Program-made: the position numbers and the translations under genes | Shown: piece by piece, positions 27,065 to 34,675 of the stretch | Position numbering within the stretch: position 1 is the stretch's first letter | Layout: each line of letters opens with the position of its first letter | The notes under the pieces: generated by a model | What the model was told of the DNA's origin: nothing | Database searches by the model: none | Seen by the model: only the letters and a program-made list of their open reading frames with translations | Assembly (NCBI RefSeq): GCF_007859935.1 | Contig: NZ_SJPO01000003.1 | Coordinates: 454,827-518,826 of the forward strand | Direction of reading: 5' to 3' | Length of the DNA: 64,000 bases | Source of the DNA: Posidoniimonas polymericola | Lineage (GTDB): Bacteria > Planctomycetota > Planctomycetia > Pirellulales > Lacipirellulaceae

Positions 27065-27529
27065 AAGTCCCCCTCCCCGGCAGGGGGAGGGGCTAGGGGA
27101 GGGGGTACGAATCACCAGTGACCACACCACCCCGCAAACGCGTCAACCAAAACCTCCGCACCAACGCCAAGCAACTCCGTCGCGACGCGACCTACCCAGA
27201 GCAGGTCCTCTGGTACGCCCTCGGCAGCAAGCAGCTTCGCGGGCTCAAGTTCCGCCGGCAGCACCCAATCGACCGCTACGTGGTTGACTTCTTCTGTGGT
27301 GAGGGCAACTTGGTGGTTGAGGTCGACGGAGAGAGCCACGAAGGCCAGCAGGTAGCTGACTCGCGGCGGCAAGGGCGGCTCACCGATCTAGGATTCAACC
27401 TGCTTCGAGTCTCGAACGACGAGGTGTTGGAGAACCTTGACGGCGTGTTGGAAGCCATATTGAAGGCAGCGATCGCAGGCGGGGCGCACCCCCTCCCCTA
27501 ACCCCTCCCCCTGCCGGGGAGGGGGACTT
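27065..27529 (+). mobile_element. DUF559 inverted-repeat cassette, copy 1
   Basis: A 465-bp unit bounded by 42-bp inverted repeats (27065-27106 and 27488-27529) that match at all but one position. Each arm is G/C-only apart from a TAG/TAA, with CCCCCTCCCC, GGCAGGGGGAGGGG and TAGGGGAGGGGG parts. The left arm ends 11 bp before the start codon and offers a purine-rich AGGGGAGGGGG as ribosome site; the right arm supplies the last codons and the stop. No target-site duplication is obvious. A second unit lies at 28228-28687. Confidence 0.65.
27118..27501 (+). CDS. DUF559 (Vsr-like endonuclease domain) protein, copy 1
   Basis: 127 aa, PF04480-type protein related to very-short-patch-repair nucleases. 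Conserved pieces are ATYPEQVLWYAL, LRGLKFRRQHPIDRY, VVDFFCGEGNLVVEVDGESHEGQ and LGFNLLRVSNDEVLENLDGV. The Glu of YPEQ, Asp of VVDFFC and Glu/Asp of VVEVDG are the likely metal ligands of the PD-(D/E)XK fold. Starts with GTG, where the second copy has ATG at the same place. The final HPLP and stop are encoded by the right inverted repeat. Differs from copy 2 at about 15 of 127 residues. Role unknown. Confidence 0.82.
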   Translation: MTTPPRKRVNQNLRTNAKQLRRDATYPEQVLWYALGSKQLRGLKFRRQHPIDRYVVDFFCGEGNLVVEVDGESHEGQQVADSRRQGRLTDLGFNLLRVSNDEVLENLDGVLEAILKAAIAGGAHPLP

Positions 27530-27633
27530 CATGGGGATCCCGTTTAGAGCCAATGGCCGGCGCCCCCATGCACCGGCGCCGGATTAGACTACACTGCGAC
27601 TAGCACGTTCTCAGGGACTCTCACAGGCGACAC

Positions 27634-28113
27634 GTGTTTTGGTACTGGGTCATCGCCGCCTACACGCTGTGGGGAATCGCGACCGTCGCGATTGCCGTCG
27701 GCACCTGCCGCCACAATCGTATGGCTTCTCGAAACCCGATCGCGTGGATCCCATTCCTAGCGGCTGGACCAATCGCGATTTGCCTGCTAGTGGGGTTTTA
27801 CGCGGTGCTGGTTCCGCTCGCGTTGATCGGGTTCGTAACTTGCCTTGTCTGTTTTCCCTTCTTAAAACGGGCCACGGCTTCCACAGAGGGAGTTACGATC
27901 GCCCGATGGCTCGGAGGCGACACGACGACGCTTCGTTGGTCGGAGATTGCTGAATGGAAGCTGCTAGACACCTCACCCATGCGAACCCATGTGGCGGTTC
28001 TTCATTCCGGCGAACAGATTGCCCTGCCGCACGGCAATTTCGACGGGGTTGAGGGACTTCTGGCTGCCCATTCCATCTCGCTTGTGTTTGAGGAGTCGTT
28101 TCGGCCGCGGTAG
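27634..28113 (+). CDS. Small membrane protein
   Basis: 159 aa, not recognised. GTG start at 27634. Two transmembrane segments (VIAAYTLWGIATVAIAVGT and PFLAAGPIAICLLVGFYAVLVPLALIGFVTCLVCF) followed by an ~80-residue cytoplasmic domain with a PH-like strand pattern (GVTIARWLGGDTTTLRWSEIAEWKLLDTS, HVAVLHSGEQIALPHGNFDGVEGLLAA). TAGACT/TACACT boxes at 27585-27595 are plausible -10 elements with a ~35-nt leader. It lies between the two DUF559 cassettes; no functional link is implied by sequence. Confidence 0.6.
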   Translation: MFWYWVIAAYTLWGIATVAIAVGTCRHNRMASRNPIAWIPFLAAGPIAICLLVGFYAVLVPLALIGFVTCLVCFPFLKRATASTEGVTIARWLGGDTTTLRWSEIAEWKLLDTSPMRTHVAVLHSGEQIALPHGNFDGVEGLLAAHSISLVFEESFRPR

Positions 28114-28227
28114 TTAACTCAATGGGAATGAAGTCTGCACGCGTCTGCGCCGTGCTGACTAGACTGATGGTAGGAAATCAGCGCACAGATAGTCTGCTCG
28201 AAAGGTGTTGCGCAAACGCAAATCCAA

Positions 28228-28687
28228 TCCCCCTCCCCGGCAGGGGGAGGGGCTAGGGGAGGGGGTATGAATCACCAATGACCACACCACCCCGCAAACG
28301 TGCGAACTCCAACCTCCGCACGAACGCCAAACAACTCCGCCGCGACGCCACCTACCCAGAGCAGGCTCTCTGGTACGCCCTCCGCAGCAAGCAGCTACGC
28401 GGACTCAAGTTCCGTCGACAACACCCGATCGACTGCTACGTAGTCGACTTCTTCTGTGGTGAGGGCGGACTGGTTGTTGAGGTCGACGGCGAGAGCCACG
28501 AAGGGCAGCAGGTTGCTGACGCAGAAAGGCAGAAGCGGCTAGAGGAGCTTGGATTCGTGGTTCTTCGGGTTACAAACGATGAAGTTTTAGAGAACCTGGA
28601 TGGAGTGCTGGAAGCGATTCTGAAGGCAGCGATCGCAGGCGGGGCGAACCCCCTCCCCTAACCCCTCCCCCTGCCAGGGAGGGGGAC
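28228..28687 (+). mobile_element. DUF559 inverted-repeat cassette, copy 2
   Basis: Same design as 27065-27529. The left arm (28228-28266) is identical to that of copy 1 in the G/C core; the right arm (28648-28687) has one more change (TGCCAGGGAG for TGCCGGGGAG). About 700 bp separate the two units, and they point the same way. Confidence 0.65.
28278..28661 (+). CDS. DUF559 (Vsr-like endonuclease domain) protein, copy 2
   Basis: 127 aa, paralogue of the protein at 27118-27501 with the same likely catalytic residues (YPEQ, VVDFFC, VVEVDGESHEG). Starts with ATG 12 bp after the left inverted repeat and ends in the right one (NPLP and TAA). Most differences lie outside the core (VNQN/ANSN at residues 9-12, DSRRQGRLTDLGFN/DAERQKRLEELGFV). 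No frameshift or stop, so both copies look functional. Confidence 0.82.
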   Translation: MTTPPRKRANSNLRTNAKQLRRDATYPEQALWYALRSKQLRGLKFRRQHPIDCYVVDFFCGEGGLVVEVDGESHEGQQVADAERQKRLEELGFVVLRVTNDEVLENLDGVLEAILKAAIAGGANPLP

Positions 28688-28723
28688 TACCAAGCGAATG
28701 CCTTCTACTGGAATGCCAGCCTC

Positions 28724-29737
28724 CTACACCGTCCGATCCACCGCTTCCGCCACCCTACGGCACTGCTGCATCATCTCTTCGAACTGCTCGCAGCGGAGCG
28801 ACTGGTAGCCGTCGGACATCGCGTGCTCGGGGTCGGGGTGGACCTCGACGATGATGCCGTCGGCGCCGGCGGCGATGGCGGCCTTGGCCATCGCCGGCAC
28901 CAGCGACGTGTGGCCCGTGCCGTGGCTCGGGTCGATGATCACCGGCAGGTGCGTCTTCTGCTGCAGGTACGGCACGGTGGCCAGCGGCAGGGTGAAGCGG
29001 GTGTGGGCCTCGAACGTGCGGATGCCGCGCTCGCAGAGCATCACGTTGGGGTTGCCGCCGTCGAGGATGTACTCGGCGGCGAGCAGCATCTCGTCGATTG
29101 TGGCGCTCGGGCCGCGCTTCAGCAGCACCGCGCGGTGGCTGCGGCCGCAGGCCTCGAGCAGGCGGTAGTTCTGCATGTTGCGGGCGCCGATCTGCAGCAC
29201 GTCGGCGTACTCGCCCACCAGGTCGACGTCGTCGGGGGCGATTACCTCGGTGACCACGGCCAGGCCGGTCTCGTCACGGGCGGCGGCCAGCAGCTTGAGG
29301 CCGTCCTCCTTCATGCCCTGGAAGCTGTACGGGCTGGTGCGGGGCTTGAACGCGCCGCCGCGGAGCGCCGTGGCGCCCGCCGCCTTGACCGCCTTGGCCA
29401 CGGTCATCAGCTGCTCTTCGGATTCGACGGAGCACGGCCCGGCCATCACGCCGACCTGCTTGCCGCCGACCGACAGCGAGCCCGCCGTCACGACGCTGGT
29501 CGCGTCGTGCGCCTCGCGGCTGGCGAGCTTGTAGGGGGCGAGCACCGGCATCACCGACTCGACGCCGGGCGAGCTCTCGAGCGTCTGCACGCCGTTGACC
29601 CGCTCGTCGCCGATGGCGGCGATGACCGTCCGCTCGGTGCCCCGCAGCACGTTGGCCTTAAGTCCTAGTTCTTCTACCTGCTGGATCATGTGATCGATCT
29701 CCTGGTCGGTCGCGCCGCTCCGCATCACGACAATCAT
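28724..29737 (-). CDS. aroF: 3-deoxy-7-phosphoheptulonate synthase, type I-beta
   Basis: First step of the shikimate pathway, PEP plus erythrose 4-phosphate to DAHP; 337 aa. The N-terminal ~70 residues are a ferredoxin-like regulatory domain ([20 protein letters not shown]), as in the TM0343/AroF class. The catalytic barrel shows [46 protein letters not shown] and [10 protein letters not shown], with metal ligands in CSVE, DPSHG and EVHPDP. The start codon is 7 bp from a repeat-derived inverted sequence (29745-29832) that makes up its 5' leader. Works with aroDE and aroK elsewhere in the window. Confidence 0.94.
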   Translation of the reverse strand: MIVVMRSGATDQEIDHMIQQVEELGLKANVLRGTERTVIAAIGDERVNGVQTLESSPGVESVMPVLAPYKLASREAHDATSVVTAGSLSVGGKQVGVMAGPCSVESEEQLMTVAKAVKAAGATALRGGAFKPRTSPYSFQGMKEDGLKLLAAARDETGLAVVTEVIAPDDVDLVGEYADVLQIGARNMQNYRLLEACGRSHRAVLLKRGPSATIDEMLLAAEYILDGGNPNVMLCERGIRTFEAHTRFTLPLATVPYLQQKTHLPVIIDPSHGTGHTSLVPAMAKAAIAAGADGIIVEVHPDPEHAMSDGYQSLRCEQFEEMMQQCRRVAEAVDRTV

Positions 29738-29744
29738 GGGAATT

Positions 29745-29832
29745 GGTCCGTAGTCAGTTGTCCGTGGTCAGAAGTGCGATGTCGGTGGTTCTGTGGATCC
29801 GCAACTGACAACGGACCAAGGACCACGGACTG
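29745..29832. repeat. GTCCGTAGTCAGTTGTCC inverted repeat
   Basis: Arms GGTCCGTAGTCAGTTGTCCG and a near-complement ending in CCACGGAC enclose ~40 bp. It lies immediately upstream of aroF, so it will be transcribed as the leader of that gene. Confidence 0.55.
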
Positions 29833-29853
29833 GCGATAAAACCGATAGACAAT

Positions 29854-29889
29854 AAAAAAGCCCCGACGACCACAGGGGTCTCGGGGCTT
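29854..29889 (-). terminator. Rho-independent terminator of the 27-aa gene
   Basis: On the minus strand a GC-rich stem AAGCCCCGA / TCGGGGCTT with further inner pairing (GACC/GGTC), followed by TTTTTT. It ends a transcript of about 150 nt starting at 30004. Confidence 0.85.
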
Positions 29890-29901
29890 GGTTGTCCGCG
29901 T

Positions 29902-29920
29902 TCAAACTAGAGCAGTTTGA
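29902..29920. repeat. Hairpin TCAAACT-N5-AGTTTGA
   Basis: A 7-bp perfect stem directly after the stop codon of the 27-aa gene, before the terminator. Confidence 0.5.
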
Positions 29921-30004
29921 CTAGGCAGCACCTCCGGCCCCGAGGTTCCCAAAATAGAACCGGGTAAACGAAAACCAGAAAAACTGCCAATACTTGCCGC
30001 TCAT
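29921..30004 (-). CDS. 27-residue aromatic small protein, possibly leaderless
   Basis: ATG 30004 to TAG 29921 encodes 27 residues beginning MSGKYWQFFWFSFTRFYFG and ending in a Gly/Ala-rich NLGAGGAA. Eleven of the first 18 residues are aromatic, so it could be membrane-associated. Support for a real gene comes from its surroundings: a TTGCTT-N17-GATACT promoter 7 bp before the ATG, a hairpin at the stop and a strong terminator. I do not recognise a family. The alternative is a ~150-nt non-coding RNA with a chance reading frame. Confidence 0.5.
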   Translation of the reverse strand: MSGKYWQFFWFSFTRFYFGNLGAGGAA

Positions 30005-30011
30005 GGAGGTC

Positions 30012-30040
30012 AGTATCGGCTGGCGCCGCGGAGAAAGCAA
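30012..30040 (-). promoter_or_regulatory. Promoter TTGCTT-N17-GATACT
   Basis: On the minus strand -35 TTGCTT (30040-30035), a 17-bp spacer and -10 GATACT (30017-30012). Only 7 bp lie between the -10 and ATG 30004, so transcription would begin at the start codon. Confidence 0.55.
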
Positions 30041-30089
30041 GAGAAAAAGTTGAGGGGAGGGCCGCAGTGGAATGGTTCCCCTCCGGTAG

Positions 30090-31100
30090 CTATGCCACGA
30101 ACCACGCATCCCGGCCCAGCACGTAGCCGCGGTCGAGCAGGTCGGGGGAAATCACCCCCCGGGCGCCCTCCGAGCCGACCGCGATCACGAGCGGCGTGCC
30201 GTCGGCCGGCGGCATCTGCTGCGGGTCGTCGACCCTGACGCCGTGGATCACCACGCCGTGCTTGCGGGGGTTGATGTCGTACGCCCGGCGGACCGCGAGG
30301 CCCTCGGACTGCAGCCAGCGGAGCCACGGCTTGCCGGTCTGGCCGACCCCCGCCAGGTCGACCTCGAGACGATTCGCCAGTGGGCCCGCTAGCAGGTGCG
30401 TGCGGCGGCAGCGGTCGAACGCCGCGGGCGTGTAGGCGGCGTGCGAGCGGGTGAGCCGCCGGTCGTGGTCGATCCAGTCCAACAGCGGCCGCGCGACCTT
30501 GCCGAACCGCAGGCCGGCCGCCGCCCCGCGGAGCATCAGGTCGTAGTCCTCGGGGAAGGCCTCGGCAGGGGAGGGCGCCGCGCGGTAACCGAGCTCGAAG
30601 AACGCCCGGCGGCCCAAGAGTGTTGGGTTGGCCAACGGGTACTCGACGAACCGCAGCGCGAGGATCTGGTCGGGGGTGAGCGTCTCGTCGTTGAGCCAGT
30701 GCTCGTACCGCCGCAGGTTCTCGACCGGCGTGCCCGACGCGTCGACGATGTTCACCTGGCAGCCGACGACATTGAGCTGTTCTCGTTCGAGCAGCGCGAG
30801 CTGCTCCGCCAGCCGCGTTGGGTGCGAGTAGTCGTCGGCGTCCATCCTCGCGATGAGCGGCGTGGCCGCCGCCGCTAGGGCGGTGTTGGCTGCTGCGGCG
30901 ACCCCCTGGTGCTGCTGCCGAATCACCCGCAGCCGCGGGTCATTGATCGCTTCGGCAGCGGCCGCGGTCTGATCGGTTGAGCCATCGTCAACGATGATGA
31001 CCTCGATGTCGGCGAGCGTCTGGTCGAGCATCGACCGCACGGCGCGCTCGATGGTCCCCTCGGCGTTGTAGGCGGGGATGACGACCGAGATCTGGGGCAT
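30090..31100 (-). CDS. Family 2 glycosyltransferase
   Basis: GT-A fold glycosyltransferase, 336 aa. SVVIPAYNAEGTIERAVRSML is the nucleotide-sugar loop, VIIVDDGSTDQT and LIARMDADDYSHP carry the Asp residues for metal and nucleotide binding, and AFPEDYDLMLRGAAAG is the usual acceptor-side ED motif. The last ~90 residues (RRAYDINPRKHGVVIHGVRVDD, VIAVGSEGARGVISPDLLDRGY) look like an extra Rossmann-type module. Probably cell-surface glycan synthesis. It starts 4 bp after the stop of the membrane protein gene at 31105-31671, so they are co-transcribed. Confidence 0.85.
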   Translation of the reverse strand: MPQISVVIPAYNAEGTIERAVRSMLDQTLADIEVIIVDDGSTDQTAAAAEAINDPRLRVIRQQHQGVAAAANTALAAAATPLIARMDADDYSHPTRLAEQLALLEREQLNVVGCQVNIVDASGTPVENLRRYEHWLNDETLTPDQILALRFVEYPLANPTLLGRRAFFELGYRAAPSPAEAFPEDYDLMLRGAAAGLRFGKVARPLLDWIDHDRRLTRSHAAYTPAAFDRCRRTHLLAGPLANRLEVDLAGVGQTGKPWLRWLQSEGLAVRRAYDINPRKHGVVIHGVRVDDPQQMPPADGTPLVIAVGSEGARGVISPDLLDRGYVLGRDAWFVA

Positions 31101-31104
31101 CAGG

Positions 31105-31671
31105 CTATTGCGTTCTTGAGCTGCCTAGGGTGGTTGCGGCCATGCGACTCAAGTCGTAGAGGGCCATCGCTAACGCGAAGGCGTAGATTGCCCATCCCAA
31201 GACGATCACGAGGGAAATGATCACGTATGGCAGGTAGAGACGGAACGGTCCGAACGCGACGCTGGCGAGCAGGAATATCAGGAGAACGGCTTTAAGGGAC
31301 AGCCGCGGTCTGTAATCGTGCCGGCGAAAGTAACCGTACGCAAGCCTGGTGAGTCTTCCAACGCACAAGCAGGCCAACGCAATGTCAATTGCGAGCCACC
31401 AAGGGGAGAACCTGAGGGCTGGAAAGTCACCTAGAAGGGTCGTGTACCCCGAGAACCAATCCGCGAACGGGTTGTTGTAGGAGGTTGGGTAGAATCCGCG
31501 CTGCATGTAGGTGACAGGCCAGCCGTATGGTCGACCGTACGAAATGTTTAGCTGTTTGGGAACGAAGCAGGGATGATCTTGCTCAACGGCCAGTCCTGCA
31601 AGCAAGAGACAAGAGAGCAGCGTGGCGAGCACCGTCGCATTCCCTATCGCCCATCGATTGCTGTGGTTCAT
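31105..31671 (-). CDS. Hypothetical membrane protein
   Basis: 188 aa, not recognised. N-terminal transmembrane segment or signal (NATVLATLLSCLLLAGLAV), an exposed aromatic region (FVPKQLNISYGRPYGWPVTYMQRGFYPTSYNNPF), then three more membrane segments (PWWLAIDIALACLCVG, LSLKAVLLIFLLASVAFG, LPYVIISLVIVLGWAIYAFAL). Lies 9 bp after the membrane protein gene at 31681-32157 and 4 bp before the glycosyltransferase gene. Moderate GC compared with neighbours. Confidence 0.6.
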   Translation of the reverse strand: MNHSNRWAIGNATVLATLLSCLLLAGLAVEQDHPCFVPKQLNISYGRPYGWPVTYMQRGFYPTSYNNPFADWFSGYTTLLGDFPALRFSPWWLAIDIALACLCVGRLTRLAYGYFRRHDYRPRLSLKAVLLIFLLASVAFGPFRLYLPYVIISLVIVLGWAIYAFALAMALYDLSRMAATTLGSSRTQ

Positions 31672-31680
31672 GCCGCCACC

Positions 31681-32157
31681 CTAACGGTTCACAAACCGCG
31701 ACGCCACTTGGGCGGCGACGCAGCTTGCCACGACGCAAACCATCACGAGCAGTGCATCGGTCGGGACCTCGATCCGCTCGTAGGGCTTAAGCAGTTCGTA
31801 AGCAACAACCACGGCGGCGCTAACTCCGTAGGCGAGGTAGGCGGCGTTCCAGTTTCCAAGCCTGCGGAGCGTTGGCACGACCAGCAGCAGGGTGAACACC
31901 CCGATGACGACGCCGTGCAGGACCGCGAGCAGGCTGTTCAGCACGAATTCATGTGGCAGTCGCCAGTGGACGGCTGGAATCTCCAATTGCCGCGAGAGCC
32001 AGCCGCCACGAATCCAACAGACGACTCGCCCCAGCCAGACACACACCGCTGGCGCAACGATCGTCACCAGTACGATTGTCCCGAGCTGAGGAGTCGTGTA
32101 GCGAGACTCGTCGGTCTCAACGCTGGCCGCCGCGGGCGACGCGTAAGGGTTGCTCAT
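31681..32157 (-). CDS. Hypothetical membrane protein (MSNPYASP type)
   Basis: 158 aa. Start ATG 32157: the N-terminus MSNPYASPAAASVETDES is the 'NPYASP' leader common to many small planctomycete membrane proteins. Four transmembrane segments (LGTIVLVTIVAPAVCVWLG, VLNSLLAVLHGVVIGVFTLLL, AAYLAYGVSAAVVVAYEL, ALLVMVCVVASCVAAQV). Function unknown. First gene of a probable three-gene transcript with 31105-31671 and the glycosyltransferase. Confidence 0.6.
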   Translation of the reverse strand: MSNPYASPAAASVETDESRYTTPQLGTIVLVTIVAPAVCVWLGRVVCWIRGGWLSRQLEIPAVHWRLPHEFVLNSLLAVLHGVVIGVFTLLLVVPTLRRLGNWNAAYLAYGVSAAVVVAYELLKPYERIEVPTDALLVMVCVVASCVAAQVASRFVNR

Positions 32158-32199
32158 TCGGCTACGCGTTCCTGCAGGTAGATTGGAAACGTAGATAAT

Positions 32200-32299
32200 G
32201 GGCGCCCGGGGCGCTCCCGTCAGGGAAGCCCCGGAACTATAGTCGATGACTCTCGGTCTGCATCGGGGGCTTCCGATGTCGCGGAGCGCCCCCGGCACC
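32200..32299 (-). repeat. 100-bp GGTGCCGGGGGCGCTCC repeat, copy 1
   Basis: Ends are inverted (GGGTGCCGGGGGCGCTCC against GGGAGCGCCCC(G)GGCGCCC). It is a reverse-oriented copy of 51137-51238, sharing TCCCCTGACGGGAGCG and CGGAA(G/T)CCCCCGA parts. It ends 10 bp from the stop of the S9 peptidase gene. Confidence 0.65.
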
Positions 32300-32308
32300 C
32301 TATAGGAG

Positions 32309-34675
32309 CTACTCCACCTCCGGCATCGTCATCTGCTCTTCGCTCAGCTCGTCCTTCAGCCCGGGCACCTCGTCGGCGCCGACCGGCACGCGGATGCTGG
32401 CGCCGTCGAACGCCGGGCCGATCGGCTCGAAGCGGCCGCCCAAGTTCTCGGCCAGGAAGGCCTCGGTCACCGCGTTAAAACTCTTGCGGTTTGGGGGGCG
32501 GTGGAAGCCGTGGCCCTCGTCCGGGTACAGCACATACGTGACCGGGATCTGCTTCTCCTCCATCGCCGCGACGATTTGGTCGGCCTCGACCTGGGTGACG
32601 CGGGGGTCGTTGGCGCCCTGGCCGATCAACAGCGGCCGCTCGATCTTGTCGACCAGCGACAGCGGCGACTTCTTCAGCAGCTCGGCCTTGCCCTCTTCGG
32701 TGGTCCAGTCGCCAACGCGGATCTTCATCACCGGCATGAACGACGCCCAGTACGGCGGGGCGTTCTCGAGCAGCGTCACCAGGCTCGACGGGCCGACGAT
32801 GTCGACGCCGCAGGCGAACGTGGTCGGCGTGTAGGTCATGCCAACCAGTGTGGCGTAGCCGCCGTAGCTGCCGCCCATGATCGCGATCTTGTCCTCTTGG
32901 GCGATGCCTTCGCCGACCGCCCACTTCACGGCGTCCAACAGGTCGTCGTGCATCTTGCCGGACCACTCGCCGTTGGCGGCGTTGATAAAGTTCTTGCCGA
33001 AGCCGGTCGAGCCGCGGTAGTTGACGTTCAGCACCGCGTAGCCGCGGTTCGCCAGCCACTGGTGCGACGCGTTCAGCCCCCAGCCGTCACGGGCCCAGGG
33101 GCCGCCGTGCACGTCGAGCACCAGCGGGACCGGCTGGTCCGGAACGCCATCGCCGTCCGGGTCCGTGCCCGGCGGCAGCGACAGGTAGCTCACCAGGTTC
33201 AGCCCGTCGCGGCTTTTGATGACCGGCGTGTGCATCTTGACCAGCGGGTAGTCGTCGAGGTCGTCGCGGTTGTTGAACAAGAAGTGCATCTTGCGATCAC
33301 CGGCGCCCTCAGCAGAAGACGCGCCGCCGTCTGCAGGGCGGGTGTAGCGGTAGAACTTCACCGGGCCGTTGTCGAGGATGTAGGCCACGGTCCACTGCGC
33401 GTCGTCCTGCGTGCGGCTGGTGACGATGAACTCGCCGTCCTGGAAATCGGTCAGGTAGTCGATGTCGGCCTGGATGCTCGGGTCGAGCACCTTCCACTCG
33501 CGGCGGCTGTACGTGAACGACACCGCCTGCAGGGTCTTCTTGGTCGGGTGCGCCAGCACGCCGCCGACGTCGGCCCGCGGGTCGTCGGCGATCAGCTCGA
33601 CGTTGCCGGCATCAAGGTTCTTGCTGAACTGGGCCGAGGTGTCGCGGTCTCGGCTGTCCTGGAAGTAGAGCACGCGGTTGGTCTTGTCGAAGCCGGCCGG
33701 GCCGCTGGTCATGGCGTCGATGGCGGTGAACTCCTCGGACTGCTCCCAGGCGTCCTCGCCGTATCCCCCTTCGCCCGGCTCGCCGGTCGGGGTGAGCCAC
33801 ACCTGGCCGCCGGTCTGGCTGAAGGCGATCGCCATGCGAACGTTGAAGTCGTCGTCGGTCAGGAAGCCGGCGACAAAGCCCTGCTCGACCATGCCGGGGT
33901 TGAGCTGCACCAGCTTGCGATCGCCGGTCGCGATATTGACGCGGTAGATGTCGTGCAGCTGCGGGTTGCGGTCGTTGAAGCCGACCAGCAGCTCGCCCGG
34001 GAACTTGTCGGAGGCCTCCTGAAGCTCGCCGCGGACGCCGTCGATCGGCGTGAGGTCCTTGGTCTCTTTGGTCTCGACATTGGTGGCGTAGAGGTGGAAA
34101 TTCTCGTCGCCTTCCTTGTCCTGGTTGTACAGGATGTGCTTGGAGTCGTAGGCCCAGCTGTGCGAGCCGATCGGCCGCTTGGTGTCCTTGGTGACCGGCT
34201 CGGCGGCGTCGAGGTTGTCGACCGGCGCGACCCAGACGTTGAGGATGCCGAAGCCGTCGTCGTTCTTGACCGGCGCCATGAAGCTGAGCCACTTGCCGTC
34301 GGGGCTGAGCCGCGCCTGGGCCCGCTCGGGGTCGCCGAACAAAGTCTCGCGGGGGATCAGCGGCACGTCGGACATGCGGTCGGCCATCGGGGCCTCCTGC
34401 GCTTTGGTTTCGGTGACCGGGGGAGTCCCGGTGGCGTTAGGGATGGGCTGCACGTCGGGGTCGTCGGCGTCGGCGTTGGGGATCGGCTGCACCTTCGCGC
34501 CGTCGTTGCCAGGATCGACCGGCGTGTCGGCCTTGGGGTCGAAGGCAGGCGCGTCGTCGGCGTTTGCGGGGTACGAGCCCGAATCGGACGGCTTGCTGCA
34601 GCCGCTCACCGCGACCGACAAGAGCGCAAAGAACAGGCCGAGTTCGGCCGCCATGAAGCAGAACTTGCGAAGCAT
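32309..34675 (-). CDS. S9-family prolyl oligopeptidase-like lipoprotein
   Basis: Serine peptidase anchored to the membrane as a lipoprotein, 788 aa. Signal and lipobox MLRKFCFMAAELGLFFALLS then VAVSGC. An acidic Pro-rich linker with twice-repeated VQPIPNA (about residues 60-85) precedes a WD/beta-propeller domain (LSPDGKWLSFMAPV, SWAYDSKHILYNQ). The alpha/beta-hydrolase domain has the nucleophile GGSYGGYAT, Asp in GQGANDPRVTQ and His in PDEGHGFHRP. A DPDGDGVPD insert looks like a calcium-binding loop. ATG 34675 has GGGAGG ~9 bp upstream. Likely degrades peptides outside the cytoplasm. Confidence 0.9.
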   Translation of the reverse strand: MLRKFCFMAAELGLFFALLSVAVSGCSKPSDSGSYPANADDAPAFDPKADTPVDPGNDGAKVQPIPNADADDPDVQPIPNATGTPPVTETKAQEAPMADRMSDVPLIPRETLFGDPERAQARLSPDGKWLSFMAPVKNDDGFGILNVWVAPVDNLDAAEPVTKDTKRPIGSHSWAYDSKHILYNQDKEGDENFHLYATNVETKETKDLTPIDGVRGELQEASDKFPGELLVGFNDRNPQLHDIYRVNIATGDRKLVQLNPGMVEQGFVAGFLTDDDFNVRMAIAFSQTGGQVWLTPTGEPGEGGYGEDAWEQSEEFTAIDAMTSGPAGFDKTNRVLYFQDSRDRDTSAQFSKNLDAGNVELIADDPRADVGGVLAHPTKKTLQAVSFTYSRREWKVLDPSIQADIDYLTDFQDGEFIVTSRTQDDAQWTVAYILDNGPVKFYRYTRPADGGASSAEGAGDRKMHFLFNNRDDLDDYPLVKMHTPVIKSRDGLNLVSYLSLPPGTDPDGDGVPDQPVPLVLDVHGGPWARDGWGLNASHQWLANRGYAVLNVNYRGSTGFGKNFINAANGEWSGKMHDDLLDAVKWAVGEGIAQEDKIAIMGGSYGGYATLVGMTYTPTTFACGVDIVGPSSLVTLLENAPPYWASFMPVMKIRVGDWTTEEGKAELLKKSPLSLVDKIERPLLIGQGANDPRVTQVEADQIVAAMEEKQIPVTYVLYPDEGHGFHRPPNRKSFNAVTEAFLAENLGGRFEPIGPAFDGASIRVPVGADEVPGLKDELSEEQMTMPEVE

